This document shows, piece after piece, positions 35,722-46,600 of a stretch of 64,000 nt of DNA. A program made the position numbers and the translations under genes. Within the stretch, counting starts at the first letter, position 1. Every line of letters starts with the position of its first letter. The notes under the pieces were generated by a model that had not been told where the DNA came from, made no database searches, and worked only from the letters and a program-made list of their open reading frames with translations. The stretch comes from Chloroflexi bacterium TSY (GTDB taxonomy: Bacteria; Chloroflexota; Anaerolineae; Caldilineales; Caldilineaceae): NCBI GenBank assembly GCA_019217005.1, contig JAHBNG010000037.1, forward strand, positions 1-64,000, written 5' to 3'.

Positions 35722-36378
35722 CTATTTGATTAATGCGCTTACCTTGTCGAGCGAGGGCAACACTCTATATGCTAATGATGCAACTTCCGCTGATGGTGGC
35801 TTCAGATCGGGAACCATGATGGGGGCCATACCGGCAGCGTGTGCGGCACGGATTCCTGCTTCTGAATCTTCAAGCACCATACATTGATCGGGCGATACAT
35901 CAAGTCGTCTAGCAGCCGCCAAGAAAATATCGGGGGCTGGTTTACCATATGGAACCTCATCACCTCCGACGATGATTGAAAATCGATCGATAAGGCCCGT
36001 TAAGGTTAGCTTTTTGAGCGCCAACTGCTTTCCGGTAGAAGTTGCAACAGCTTTGCGCAAGCCCAATTCATCGATCTGATTCAGCAACTCAAATAGTCCA
36101 GGTTTGGTTGGAATATGTGATGATTCCAGCATGGCATAGAACCGTTGTTGTTTGCGTTCATACAGCTCATCAAAGGGGAAATCTTGACCAAATATATTTC
36201 GGAAGATCTCCCCTGTCGCTTGAGCTGTTCGTCCGACAGCCTGTAGATAGATTTCGGGCGTAAAGGTATACCCCCATTCAGCGCCCGCCTCTTGCCAGGC
36301 AATTTGCGCCATCCGCTCCGTGTCAAGCATCAGACCGTCCATATCAAATAGAATGGCCGAGATCGTGCGGTTGAGCAT
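35722..36378 (-). CDS. HAD-superfamily hydrolase (beta-phosphoglucomutase-like)
   Basis: A 218-residue HAD protein of the phosphoglucomutase-like subgroup. It has AILFDMDGLMLDTERMAQIAW (nucleophile and general-acid aspartates), a four-helix cap, KAVATSTGKQLALKKL, YGKPAPDIFLAAARRL (motif III Lys) and VLEDSEAGIRAAHAAGM (metal-binding acidic pair). It is likely a sugar-phosphate phosphatase or mutase. It stops 13 bp before rpn and starts six bases after the lactonase stop, so these genes share a transcript orientation. Confidence 0.88.
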   Translation of the reverse strand: MLNRTISAILFDMDGLMLDTERMAQIAWQEAGAEWGYTFTPEIYLQAVGRTAQATGEIFRNIFGQDFPFDELYERKQQRFYAMLESSHIPTKPGLFELLNQIDELGLRKAVATSTGKQLALKKLTLTGLIDRFSIIVGGDEVPYGKPAPDIFLAAARRLDVSPDQCMVLEDSEAGIRAAHAAGMAPIMVPDLKPPSAEVASLAYRVLPSLDKVSALIK

Positions 36379-37417
36379 GGTATTTATTTCCCAAAACCCA
36401 CCAAGAATTTTAGACAGACCAGTTTCGGCACATCAGCTTTGTGGCCCGTCGGTGTCAAATCACCTGTCCCCTGGTCGATCCAGAATGTTACGACACTATC
36501 TGTATTCTGGTTTGCGGCGAGCAAGATCTTGCCCGTGGGATCAAGGTTGAAATTACGTGGTGTCTGCCCTTGTGTTGATTCATGACCCTTTGCAGTCAGT
36601 TTTCCAGTATCAGCATCAATAGAAAAAATAGCAATACTGTCATGACCGCGATTCGATCCATAAAGAAATTTACCAGATGAATGCACATGAACATCTGCCG
36701 TGTGACTTGAGCCGGTAAAATCAGCGGGCAGCGTAGAAATCGTCTGAATTTCGTTTAAGGTACCCTCGTTTGGATCGTAGGTGAAGGCCGTGACAGTACT
36801 CCCAAGTTCATTGATCACATAAGCGTATTGACCGTTGGGATGAAAATCAAAGTGACGGGGTCCAGCTCCAGGTGCAACGCTGACCGAAGGTTGAGCTGTG
36901 TTGGGCGTGATCGTACCGGCGGCTGCATCAAGTGCATAAATGACAACCTTATCCATTCCCAGATCGGCAGCATAGGCGAAGCGGTTCTGAGCATCGATAG
37001 TAAATGAGTGAGCATGTGCGCCTTCTTGCCGATCTGGGTTCACACTAGATCCTTCATGTTGGATAAAATCAGATGCTTCACCCAAGCTGCCGTCATCCTG
37101 AATAGGGAAGACGATTACACTTCCTCCCGTATAGTTGGCTGCCAGGACAGAGTGACCCGTCGCATCCACAACCAAGTGGCAAGGTGCAGCGCCGCGCGAG
37201 GCGCGCTGGTTGAGAAACGCTAATTCACCCGTTCCTCGATTAATGGCAAACGCACTGATCGCTCCACTTGATTCTCCACCATAGTCTTCTACCTCATTGG
37301 CTACATAAAGAAAACGTTGATCAGGAGACAAGGCCAAAAAGGAGGGATTGTCCACATCTTTTGTTACGTTGACAAACTCCAATGCACCACTAGCAGGATC
37401 GAGATCGTAAAGATAAA

Positions 37418-37521
37418 CAGTAGCAGCAAAAGTCGGGTACAAATTTTTCATGCAAACAGAGGGCTGCTCTAGGATTTCACCCCTTATGGTCATTTTTTGT
37501 ACCCGACTTTTGCTGTAGCTG
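37418..37521. mobile_element. 104-bp palindromic element (MITE-D) inside the lactonase gene
   Basis: The ends CAGTAGCAGCAAAAGTCGGG and the complement of CCCGACTTTTGCTGTAGCTG are inverted repeats matching in most of 26 positions. The flanks are a perfect 8-bp duplication AAGATAAA (37410-37417, 37522-37529). Excision restores the codons for GIYLYDLDP. Confidence 0.85.
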
Positions 37522-37571
37522 AAGATAAATGCCCTCTGCACCACCCTTCATATGAGGTAGCCCACGAGTCT

Positions 37572-37786
37572 CAGTAGATCCAAATTTGGCGTTTTTGGCG
37601 ATTTTCAGTCGAGATTGCAGGGATTTTGGAGTCATTTATTCAGATTTCGGTTACAGAAAACAACCTATTTCATATCTGAAAATCGCCCAAATCTAACGCA
37701 AAAACTAGATATCGACCGGCAAATTTGTATTTATGTCAACTGTTTAGCCAGAATTCTCTCTCAAAACCTGAAATTTGGATCTACTG
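37572..37786. mobile_element. MITE-B, copy 1 (~215 bp)
   Basis: Inverted ends CAGTAGATCCAAATTT/AAATTTGGATCTACTG. The interior is nearly identical to the copy at 47101-47314 in the opposite orientation. AGTCT flanks both sides; because the second copy has the same pentamer (as AGACT), it may be target preference or part of the element. Confidence 0.88.
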
Positions 37787-37992
37787 AGTCTAGGTTCCGA
37801 TGTAAAAATACATAAATTTCCCCCTTTGGTTCACAATGAGCAAAGATTTATTGAGTTCGTGAATTGTACCATAGATTGGGCTGCACCATGATTACACGGA
37901 ATAGGTTTCTCGCTGTATAATTCTAACAATCCTATTCTATGTTGAGCACGGCATAAAAATACAGACACACCAATCGAATTAGGGTCTCAATT

Positions 37993-38607
37993 ATGCGAAT
38001 AAAAGTTGATCAGATAGCACCAGATGCGTCAGTAAAAACTGTGGAGGGGAATGAGATTACGCTCTCTACCGCTTGGCGCAATGGGCAACACGCATTGCTC
38101 ATCTTTCTGCGTCATCTGGCCTGACTGCCTTGAAAAGAACATGTGGCGCAGGTTGTGCCACGTTATGCAGAGTTCGCCGCTCTGAACACGAAGATTGTTG
38201 CTATCTCTTTTGGAAATGACTATTGGGCGCGTGCGTGGCTGGAAGAGACGCAATCGCCTTTTCCCATTTGGCTGGATCAAGGACGTCGTTCCTATCAAGC
38301 CTATGGCTTGGAACGTTCAGTCTTGCGTGCATGGGGTTTCAGGAATCTGTTCTTTTATGCCAAGGCTTTGCTACGTGGCGAGAAGTTGCAAGAGAATCGG
38401 GGTGACACGGATCAGATGGGCGGTAATTTCATCATCGATTCTAATGGAATCATTCGTTTCGCCTATCCAAGTCGAGACCCGACAGATCGACCGGATATTC
38501 AAGAAATGTTAGGGGTATTAGAAGCAGTAGAGGATAATATTTTGAATGATAGCAGATTTGGATCAAATCAATATCTCCGACGCAACTTACATCATTCTCG
38601 ATTTTGA
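37993..38607 (+). CDS. SelL-like (peroxiredoxin-like) selenoprotein with a U-x-x-U redox motif
   Basis: Reads as 204 residues from the ATG at 37993 if two TGA codons (38122-38124 and 38131-38133) are selenocysteine. The redox site is then LRHLAULPUKEHV (U44, U47), exactly where related thioredoxin-fold peroxiredoxin-like proteins have C-x-x-C followed by REH/KEH. The frame before the TGAs is coherent (MRIKVDQIAPDASVKTVEGNEITL...HALLIFLRHLA). The part after has family motifs (FAALNTKIVAISFG, FPIWLDQGRRSYQAYGL, MGGNFIIDSNGIIRFAYPSRDPTDRP). SelL proteins with U-x-x-U form a diselenide bond; the physiological substrate is not known. A stem-loop with GGU apex follows the second TGA. A call beginning at the GTG at 38143 is an artefact that loses the active site. 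Confidence 0.9.
38143..38161 (+). promoter_or_regulatory. Bacterial SECIS element of the SelL-like gene
   Basis: GTGGCGCA-GGT-TGTGCCAC folds into an 8-bp stem (one G-U pair) with a GGU apical loop. The GGU lies 18-20 bases after the second TGA and 27-29 after the first. E. coli fdhF has its loop GGU at 19-21 bases after the UGA with the same GCAGGU context. SelB binds such loops. Confidence 0.85.
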
Positions 38608-39196
38608 GACGATCACATATAAAGGCTATCCGCCCGAACCAGTGGAGTTGGGCGCAATACGTATCAGTTCAGGATTAGTAGTTGATCCCGATTTTCAAGT
38701 AAGTCAGTTAATTAGCCCACCTATAGCGACTCCCATAACGTTGCAACACGCAAGCAATATGGGGCTACGAGTGGAGGATTTTCAGGATCAACCGAGTGTG
38801 CAAGAAGTCTTGGCTTGTTTTGAGAGGAAGTTAGGAGCCGAACCTTACTTGATCGTTGCGCACAATGCCTCTTATGATATCTCGTTGATTCGTCGGTATA
38901 GCACATCCTGTCCCGGATTGATACGGATGCCCGTTCTCGACAGCGTCCGTCTCGCGCGTACGCTACTATCAGGATTGCGTGGCTATGGACTAGATGGATT
39001 GGCCGATCATTTTGATTTGCCCATTCCCGTCGACCGCCATCGCGCGCTACCAGATGTACAGTTGACTTGCATGATCTTCATCCGCCTTCTCCGCATCTGG
39101 CTAGCACAGCACAAAGATCAACGTGTATATTTGTTACGGCAAGCAGCAGGTATCAAAGAAAAGCCCATGAATACCCAGCAGTCTTTCTTTGATTAA
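38546..39196 (+). CDS. DnaQ-like 3'-5' exonuclease (DEDDh)
   Basis: A 216-residue exonuclease domain protein. The four acidic positions are visible: Asp and Glu in IILDFETITYKG, the third Asp in IVAHNASYDISLIRRY, and His/Asp in HRALPDVQLTCMIF, giving the DEDDh class. It resembles the proofreading/RNase T group rather than a polymerase. The start overlaps the 3' end of the SelL-like gene by 62 bases in another frame; GAGG lies 13 bases before the ATG. A later ATG is not supported because the DFE motif is near the N terminus. Confidence 0.88.
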   Translation: MIADLDQINISDATYIILDFETITYKGYPPEPVELGAIRISSGLVVDPDFQVSQLISPPIATPITLQHASNMGLRVEDFQDQPSVQEVLACFERKLGAEPYLIVAHNASYDISLIRRYSTSCPGLIRMPVLDSVRLARTLLSGLRGYGLDGLADHFDLPIPVDRHRALPDVQLTCMIFIRLLRIWLAQHKDQRVYLLRQAAGIKEKPMNTQQSFFD

Positions 39197-39518
39197 GAAT
39201 CTAACGAATTGTCAATTGTTGAGTTGTCGAATTGCTGAATTGTGAATGAGGGGTTTGGGAACCTCATTCGTTTCATTGACAATTGGGGCGCTTTCGGCGC
39301 AGTACCAATGAGATTGTCTTGATACAACATCGACACAAACTTGTCGATGTTGATCCGTTAAAGGACCGTTCGAAAGGTGGGCGTGAGTCCGACTATCTTG
39401 TCGGGTGAGAATGCATCGTCACAGAACTTTTCGGATAAGCATCAAGTGTGCTATGACTACTTTACAAACAGCGTCAGCATTTAATAGAGCCATGCTTCCC
39501 TGAATGGAAATATATTCC
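39197..39518. repeat. Intergenic stretch with three hairpins and a family E repeat copy
   Basis: AATTGTCAAT/ATTGACAATT encloses GAATGAGG/CCTCATTC (39208-39286), a terminator-like structure after the exonuclease gene without a long T run. AACATCGACA/TGTCGATGTT pairs at 39327-39352. The fourth copy of the ~76-bp family E repeat lies at 39365-39439 (GACCGTTCGAAAGG...CTTTTCGGATAAG). No gene seen. Confidence 0.6.
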
Positions 39519-40472
39519 CATGCCACAAGAGTTACTGTTCAAACCATATACTTTTGGCTCCAAAGAACAGGAAGTAATGAACCGGGACGGTCACCTCATC
39601 CTGTAGGGCAATCGCGTACCTTAAAAAAGTGGCATTGTTACTGGAAGGAGCCATCCGCAATCCGGATTGGACCACTCAATGATCCACTCAAGAGAGAGTT
39701 CTTGGTCCAATCCGGGTTTGCTCGTCCCGTGCATCTGACCATCTAGACTTGCTTGGGACCTTGGCTGCAAAGTTCGCGATTGCCCTACCTCATCCTGCCT
39801 GGCATCTTGACCGACAACACATGTGAAAGATTGGTTCAATCCCTTTCATATATCGAAGAGTTGAGTGCTGCAGGCGTCAAGGATCCGCTACCCAGTCGCA
39901 ATGCGGCAGAATATGACAGCTACCTTGAGAGCCTCATCGGACACCCCCAACTGCTAGCCCTTGCTCGCACTGTATTGGGAGAGGCCATCCGTTTTGATCA
40001 CTGCGTCACACTCAATCGACCCGGCGGTAACCGAGGAATTCGTTGGCACAGCCATGAATACGCAGAAGATGATCCCAGTCTCGGTTTTATCCGCATCTTT
40101 TTCTATGTCAACGGCTTCGAAAAAGGCGACGGTAATTTGAAGGTGGTGCCAGGGAGCCATCTTTTCCGCGACCCAAACATTGACGCACATTCAGATGAGG
40201 AATTTATCGAGAATTGGATAACGGGAAAGACTCATCCACTTACCGGAGAACCTCTCCAGATTGTCGAGCTGACAGCCCCGCCCGCCACCATCGCACTCAT
40301 GTGGACACACGCAGCGCATGGCGTTCATCCACGTCGAGAAGAGAGCACAACCCGCTGGTGCGTGGTCTATGCCTATCGGAACCCAGGGCGTCCCTCCCGG
40401 GCACGCTGGATTACAGAGGCATTTGAAGAGAAGCTCATCCCCGGTGCAGAGGGGCTAATGAGCTTATACTAG
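39519..40472 (+). pseudogene. Phytanoyl-CoA dioxygenase (PhyH)-family protein interrupted by a 185-bp element
   Basis: The N-terminal codons at 39519-39602 read MPQELLFKPYTFGSKEQEV then MNRDGHLIL. They stop at a TAG made by the left end of the element, and the frame resumes PGILTDNTCERLVQSL at 39798. Excising element plus one target copy gives an uninterrupted 252-residue protein. The Fe(II)-binding region HSHEYAEDD (His-x-Asp/Glu) and GVHPRREESTTRWCVVYAYRN (second His and the 2-oxoglutarate arginine) are intact. A shortened product could start at the ATG at 39753 inside the element. The family hydroxylates small molecules with 2-oxoglutarate; the substrate is unknown. Confidence 0.85.
39603..39787. 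mobile_element. 185-bp MITE-C inside the PhyH gene
   Basis: Perfect 13-bp inverted ends TAGGGCAATCGCG/CGCGATTGCCCTA, flanked by a perfect 10-bp duplication CCTCATCCTG (39593-39602, 39788-39797). An inner inverted pair CCGGATTGGACCA/TGGTCCAATCCGG gives a hairpin. No transposase gene inside. No second copy is seen in this window. Confidence 0.92.
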
Positions 40473-40571
40473 ACATTCTACAGAACATAATTTGATTTGG
40501 AACAAACTAAGTGTTGGGACCGTCTTCTGTGCATTAAGATTAGGATCATAGCTGATCCTCTCATCCATTAT

Positions 40572-40625
40572 TCTAACGTGGGCCTAGTCAACGTTTCCCT
40601 GAAACGTCGACTAGGCTCTAACGTG
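40572..40625. repeat. 36-bp palindrome flanked by 9-bp direct repeats
   Basis: TCTAACGTG occurs at 40572-40580 and 40617-40625. Between them GCCTAGTC...ACGTTT pairs with AAACGT...GACTAGGC around CCCT. It stands just before the alpha-2-macroglobulin gene, so it may act as an operator, leader hairpin or a tiny insertion footprint. Confidence 0.5.
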
Positions 40626-40647
40626 ACAGACAGGAGTTCACAAGACT

Positions 40648-43600
40648 ATGCGTACACAGCGCAACAGATTTCTGTTCAAAAAACGGATCGCAACACTTTC
40701 ATCGCTATTTCTGACCGCTGCTTTGCTGCTTTCACAGGTCTTGCCTGCCGCTACCTATGCCGAAAGCATCAATCGGCAAAGCAATAAGGACCCTTTAGAG
40801 ACAGGACGAAATCGCGTGAATCCATCACAATTCTTACCGTTTGATGACAATGAGGGCCAAGAAGATGGTCTGCTCATTCGCCTCAGTGAAGGGGCAGAGC
40901 AACCTGATGAGTTTGTGCGTCCTCCTCTGGCAACGAGTCAGTCTCTGAGTGAAGACGAGATCCAACAGATCATCGCACGACTGCCCGACTTGGAGATGGA
41001 CACAACCGATGTCCAGGAATTTCGCCTGCCCGAAGCATTGCTTCCGCCGCCCCGCACAGGCGAAACCATTGACGAAACATTCCCACCGACACAAGGTGGT
41101 GATTCCGCGCCACCTGAGACTGAGGCTGCACTCGATGTGTTGCGCTATGCCCCGGTGGGGGAAGTTCCCATAGCGCCATTTGTCAATGTAACCTTTAACC
41201 AGCCGATGGTTGCTCTAGCGACGCTCCAGCAATTGGATGCCCAAGAGGTACCCATCAAGATCACGCCGGAACTTCCCGGCGTTTGGAAATGGCTGGGAAC
41301 GCGTACGCTCTCATTTGAGCATCGCTCGGATGAGTTTGATCGTTTGCCGATGGCAACTGAATACACAGTTGAGATTCCGGCTGGCACCCAATCGGCGACG
41401 GGCAGCACCTTGCAACAGGCCGTAACCTGGTCGTTCCGCACCCCACCGCCTGTGGTGCAGAGTTTTTCGCCAAACTATAGTCCGCAGCCGCTTGATCCGC
41501 TCTTCTTCGTTGGCTTTGATCAGCGCATTGATCCGGAAGCCGTTCTAGAGAGTATTGACGTGACGGCGGCTGGTGAGCGTTATGGCATACGGTTGGCGAA
41601 TGAAGATGAGATCACCCAGGATGAGCAGATCAACCGACTCTCGCAGAATGCGCCGGAGGGCCGTTGGCTGGCCTTCCGCACCCAGCAAAAGCTACCGACC
41701 AACACGACTGTCACGATCAATATTGGTCCGAATACCCCATCAGCCGAGGGTCCACTCACAACAGATAAACCACAATCTTATAGCTTCCAGACCTATGCCC
41801 CCTTGCGTATTCAAGAGCATCGCTGTGGCTACGGTGGTGACTGTCCGCCCTTTGCCCCATTTATCATTACCTTTAACAATCCGTTAGACGCTGAAGCATT
41901 TGAGGATAGCCAGGTTCGCATTGAACCAGAGATTCCGGGCGTTGGCATCAACGTATTTGGCAATACGATTCAGGGCCAGGGCGCGACGTCTGGGCGGACG
42001 ACCTATAGCGTAACGATAGATAGTGCGTTGCGCGATCAATTTGGCCAAACGCTGGGACAAGATGAAGCGTTAACCTTTTCTGTTGGTCCGGCTCCCCAGC
42101 TATTGACTGGACCGAGTGAAGCATATATCACGCTGGATCCTTCTGCCAACCCGGCTGTGTTCACTGTTTATTCGATCAACTATGAGCAGTTGAACTATCG
42201 CGCCTATGCAGTCACCCCTGAGGATTGGAGCGCATATCTCGACTTTCGTCGCACATATTACGACCAGCAGAACAACCTGACCCCGCCTGGACGTGAAGTT
42301 GATAGTCAGATCATAATGGTTCAATCCCAACCAGATGAACTGACAGAAACGACAATTGACCTGAGTGCTGCCATTGCCGGAGCAACAGAAAACAGCACGA
42401 ATGACCAAGTGCCCTTTTCCACTGCGCAGTTGATTGTCATTGTGGAACCGGCTGGCTCTACTGTGCGAAATCGAACGCCATCACCCATTCAGACTTGGGT
42501 TCAAGTAACCCAAATTGGGTTGGATGCCTTTGTGGACCACAGCGAGATGGTTGTCTGGACCAGCGCTTTGAGCGATGGGACACCGTTGCGCGAGGTGGAG
42601 TTGACGCTACTACCCAGCAGACAGCAAGCCGTGACTGGCAGCGATGGCACCGCGACTTTGGGTTTGACAACTCGGGAAGAGCGCGTTTTGATTGCACGCC
42701 ACGGCAACGACACCGCCTTCCTTCCAGAAAATCCCTACTTTGATGGCGGTGGTTGGCGTAGCCATCCACCACAGGACGAATTACGCTGGCATGTCTTTGA
42801 CGACCGCCAGATGTACCGCCCTGGTGAAGAGGTACACATCAAAGGCTGGGTGCGTCACATTGGCGGTACGCAAGAAGGGGATGTCGGTCTTTTTGTGGGC
42901 GCGGAAAGCCTTACGTACCGCGTGATTGGTTCGCAGGGAAATGAGGTGACCACTGGCGAGGCAGAAGTCAATGCTGTGGGTGGATTCAATATTGCATTTG
43001 AGCTGCCCGAAAATGCCAATTTGGGGTTTGCCAATGTCCAATTTAGCATTGTCGGCGGTAGTCCCAATCTCGTTACGAATTTGAACAGCCGAGAGTATTG
43101 GCACAGCCTCCAGATTCAGGAATTCCGTCGTCCCGAATTTGAAGTAACAGCTGGCAACGAGACAACTGGACCTTATTTCTTGGGCGATGAAGCTGTTGTC
43201 TTTGTCAATGCCGCTTATTTCTCTGGCGGCCCGTTGCCCAATGCGGAGACTTTCTGGACTGTTCAATCTTCGCCCACAAATTATACACCTCCCGGCTGGC
43301 GCGACTATGTCTTTGGTATTTGGACCCCCTGGTGGTTCTTTGATCCTTATGATCGAGGCAGCGGGCGCGTCGAGTCCTTTAACAGTCGCACTGATGCAAC
43401 CGGAAATCACTACTTGCGTATGGAGTTTGAAGAAAATGAGAACGCCAATAATGATGTGACACGACCATATAGTATTATGGCCGACGCCACAATCATGGAC
43501 GTTAACCGGCAGGCTTGGTCGGCTAGCACAAGCCTGATGGTCCACCCGGCTGATCTCTATGTTGGCATACGCAGTGAGCGTACGTTTGTTCAGCGTGGCG

Positions 43601-46600
43601 AGCCACTTGAGATCGAGGCCATCGCCACAGACTTGGACGGCAAAGCCATTGGCGGACGCACTATCGTGATTCAAGCCGCACGCTTGGAGTGGAAAGTGAC
43701 CAATGGTCGCTGGCAGGAAGAAGAGGCAGAGGTACAAGAATGTACACGAACCTCGACTGCGTTCCCCGAAACTGAACCAACAACCTGCGAATTCACGACC
43801 GAACAGGGTGGTCGCTATCGTATCACGGCGACTGTAGAAGATGAAATGGGTCGCAAAAATCAGAGCCAGTTTGTCCGTTGGGTCAGCGGTGGGAAACGCC
43901 CACCGGCACGCAAAGTTGAGCAAGAAGAGGTCACGCTCATTCCAGATAAGCAGGAGTACGCACCTGGTGATGTGGCCGAACTATTGGTGCAATCGCCCTT
44001 TGCGCCGGCGGAGGGTCTACTCACCGTGACGCGCAACGGTATTCTCTACACGGAACGTTTCGAGATGTCCAGTGAATCGACCGTATTGCGTGTGCCAATC
44101 GAAGACGCCCATGTTCCCAATCTGCATGTGCAGGTGGATCTCGTTGGGGCTGCACCTCGCTTGGACGCCGATGGGCAGGCAGTCGACGATCTACCTGCAC
44201 GCCCCGCCTATGCCACGGGGAGTTTGACGTTGGATATTCCTCCCGTGAGCCGGACGTTGGCATTGGATGTTGCCCCGCAAGAGAGTGCCCTGGAACCCGG
44301 AGGGAGCACAACAGTCGCTCTTGTGCTAACCGACGCCGATGGTGACCCAGTTGCTGATGCTGAACTAGCCGTCGTTGTTGTTGACGAGGCCATCCTGGCG
44401 CTGACAAATTACCAGCTGACCGATCCATTGACCATTTTCTACGGCACACGACCATCGATGCTACGCAGCTTCTATAGTCGTGCGAGTATTGTCTTGGCGA
44501 ATCCGGCACTCTTGGCCGAGCAGGCCGAACAGGCGGAAGCACAAACCAAGGGGTTAACCATGCGCTCTGCGAATATTGACCAAATGGCCGCACCCACGGC
44601 AGCACCAGCCATGGAGATGGATGCGGAGTCGGGTGTCATGGCCTTTAGTCTGGCGGCTGATGAAGCGAGCGCAGATGATGGTAGTGCCGCGCAGGCACCG
44701 ATTGCTGTACGTAGCAACTTCAATCCGCTGGCTCTCTTTGCACCTGAGGTACGCACCGATGAGGATGGAATGGCAACCGTCGAGATTGATCTGCCAGACA
44801 ATCTGACGCGCTATCGTATCATGGTGGTGGCTGTAGCGGGTGAGAATCACTTTGGCACAGGTGAGGCAAATTTGACAGCCCGTCTGCCACTCATGGTGCG
44901 CCCGTCTGCGCCGCGGTTCCTCAACTTTGGGGACAGCTTCGAATTGCCCGTCGTCCTCCAAAATCAGACGGAGCAAGATCTAGAAGTGGACGTTGTGGTG
45001 CAGGCCACCAACATTGATCTGACCCAGAATGAGAATACCGGAGACGATGCGATTGAAACCGATGGACAACGCATCACGATTCCGGCCAATGACCGAGTGG
45101 AAGTTCGCTTCCCCGCCACAACATTGAGCGCTGGAACGGCGCGCTTCCAGTTTGCCGCAACCTCGGGTTCCCATGCAGATGCACAGACCGTTGATTTGCC
45201 AGTCTACACGCCAGCCACAACGGAAGCATTCGCCACCTACGGCGTCATCGATGACGGTGCAGTTGTGCAGCCGATTCTACAACCAGAAGATGTTTTCCCG
45301 CAGTTTGGAGCTCTGGAGATCGACACGTCTTCAACCGCACTGCAGGCCCTCACCGATGCCTTGCTCTACTTGACGACCTATCCGTACGAATGTTCTGAGC
45401 AGCTTGCTTCGCGCATCATGGCGATCTCGACGTTGCGGGATGTATTAACAGCTTTTGAGGCAGAGGGGTTGCCATCACCCGAAGAGATGGAACGCACGGT
45501 TGAGCGGGATGTAGAGCGATTGGAAGGTTTACAGAATCCAGACGGTGGCTACCCTGTCTGGACACGTGGGCGCGAGTCGCTTCCTTACTATAGCATCTTT
45601 GTCACGCACGCTCTGAAGGTTGCACAAGATAAAGGCTTCCCCGTTCCAGATCGTCAGTTGATTCGAGCGTTAGAGTATTTGCGCAATATTGAGCGCTACT
45701 ATCCCTATTGGTATGGTCAGCAGACGCGCTGGTCACTGAGTGCCTACGCCATCTACGTACGCAGCCTTATCAACGATGTCGATACGCTGAAGGCACGTAC
45801 TTTATTCGAAGAAGCGGGCATCGACGGAATGCCAATGGAAGGACTGGCCTGGCTCTTACAAGTGCTGGGAGGGGATGCCGGTTCGCAGCAGATGGCTGAC
45901 GAAATCCAACGTCATTTCCAGAACCGCGCCGTTGAGACAGCTGGGGCAGCCAATTTTACGACATCCTATGGTGACGACGAGTGGGTGATGCTGCACTCAA
46001 ATCGCCGCACGGATGGTGTGATTCTAGACGCCCTGATCATCGATGAGCCTGAGAGCGATTTGATTCCCAAGGTGGTAAATGGCTTGCTGGCCCACCGCAC
46101 GCGTGGTCGCTGGCGCAATACCCAAGAAAATGCCTTTATTCTACTGGCTCTGGACCGCTACTTCAACACCTTCGAGGCGCAGACGCCCGATTTCGTGGCC
46201 AACATCTGGCTCGGTGAACAATATGTGGGTGGTCATCAGTTTGTGGGCCGCACGACCGACCGTCGCAGCACTGACGTGCCAATGGCCTTCCTGATAGGCG
46301 GCGAACCCGAAAGTGATAACGCTGATAATGGAAATGTCCAGGACTTGATTCTCAGCAAAGAGGGTGATGGGAGGCTCTACTACCGCCTAGGTTTACGCTA
46401 TGCACCGACAGATTTGAACCTGCCGCCTGAAGATCGCGGTTTTGTGGTGCAACGCTCATATGAAGCAGTGGATGATCCAGATGACGTTTCACAAGATGAG
46501 GATGGTACTTGGCACATTCGTACTGGGGCGCGTGTCCGGGTCCGCCTCACTATGGTAGCCGATAGCCGCCGCTATCATGTGGCTCTGGTCGATCCGTTGC

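Larger units (their letters stand above)
36384..37813 (-). pseudogene. Lactonase-family beta-propeller (6-phosphogluconolactonase-like), interrupted by two elements
   Basis: The propeller core is intact from about 37410 downward: LYDLDPASGALEFVNV, NPSFLALSPDQRFLYVANEV, GAAPCHLVVDATG, GPRHFDFHPNGQYAYVINELGSTV, TADVHVHSSGKFLYGSNRGHDSIA and TPRNFNLDPTGKILLAANQ. The true start is the ATG at 37813 behind GGGGGA, reading MYFYIGT. A 215-bp element (37572-37786) then interrupts it, followed by TRGLPHMKGGAEGIYL, then a 104-bp element (37418-37521), then YDLDPASG. Removing both elements with one target copy each leaves 1098 bp, an exact 366 codons. The restored codon at the first junction is TAG where the family has Tyr (GTYT). 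A naive call would start at 37544 with ~40 element-derived residues. Confidence 0.85.

Noticed and set aside
37425..37514. A 90-bp element with a 5-bp duplication GTAGC in the lactonase gene
   Set aside because: Extending the ends gives longer inverted repeats and an 8-bp duplication (AAGATAAA), and only that excision restores the reading frame.
37615..37815. A 66-residue protein and its mirror at 47084-47329
   Set aside because: Both lie inside the two MITE-B copies and exist only because the repeat happens to be open; no ribosome-binding site or family.
38143..38607. A short thioredoxin-like gene starting at the GTG at 38143
   Set aside because: The coherent frame and family N terminus continue upstream through two TGAs to the ATG at 37993, so this start is an artefact of treating TGA as stop.
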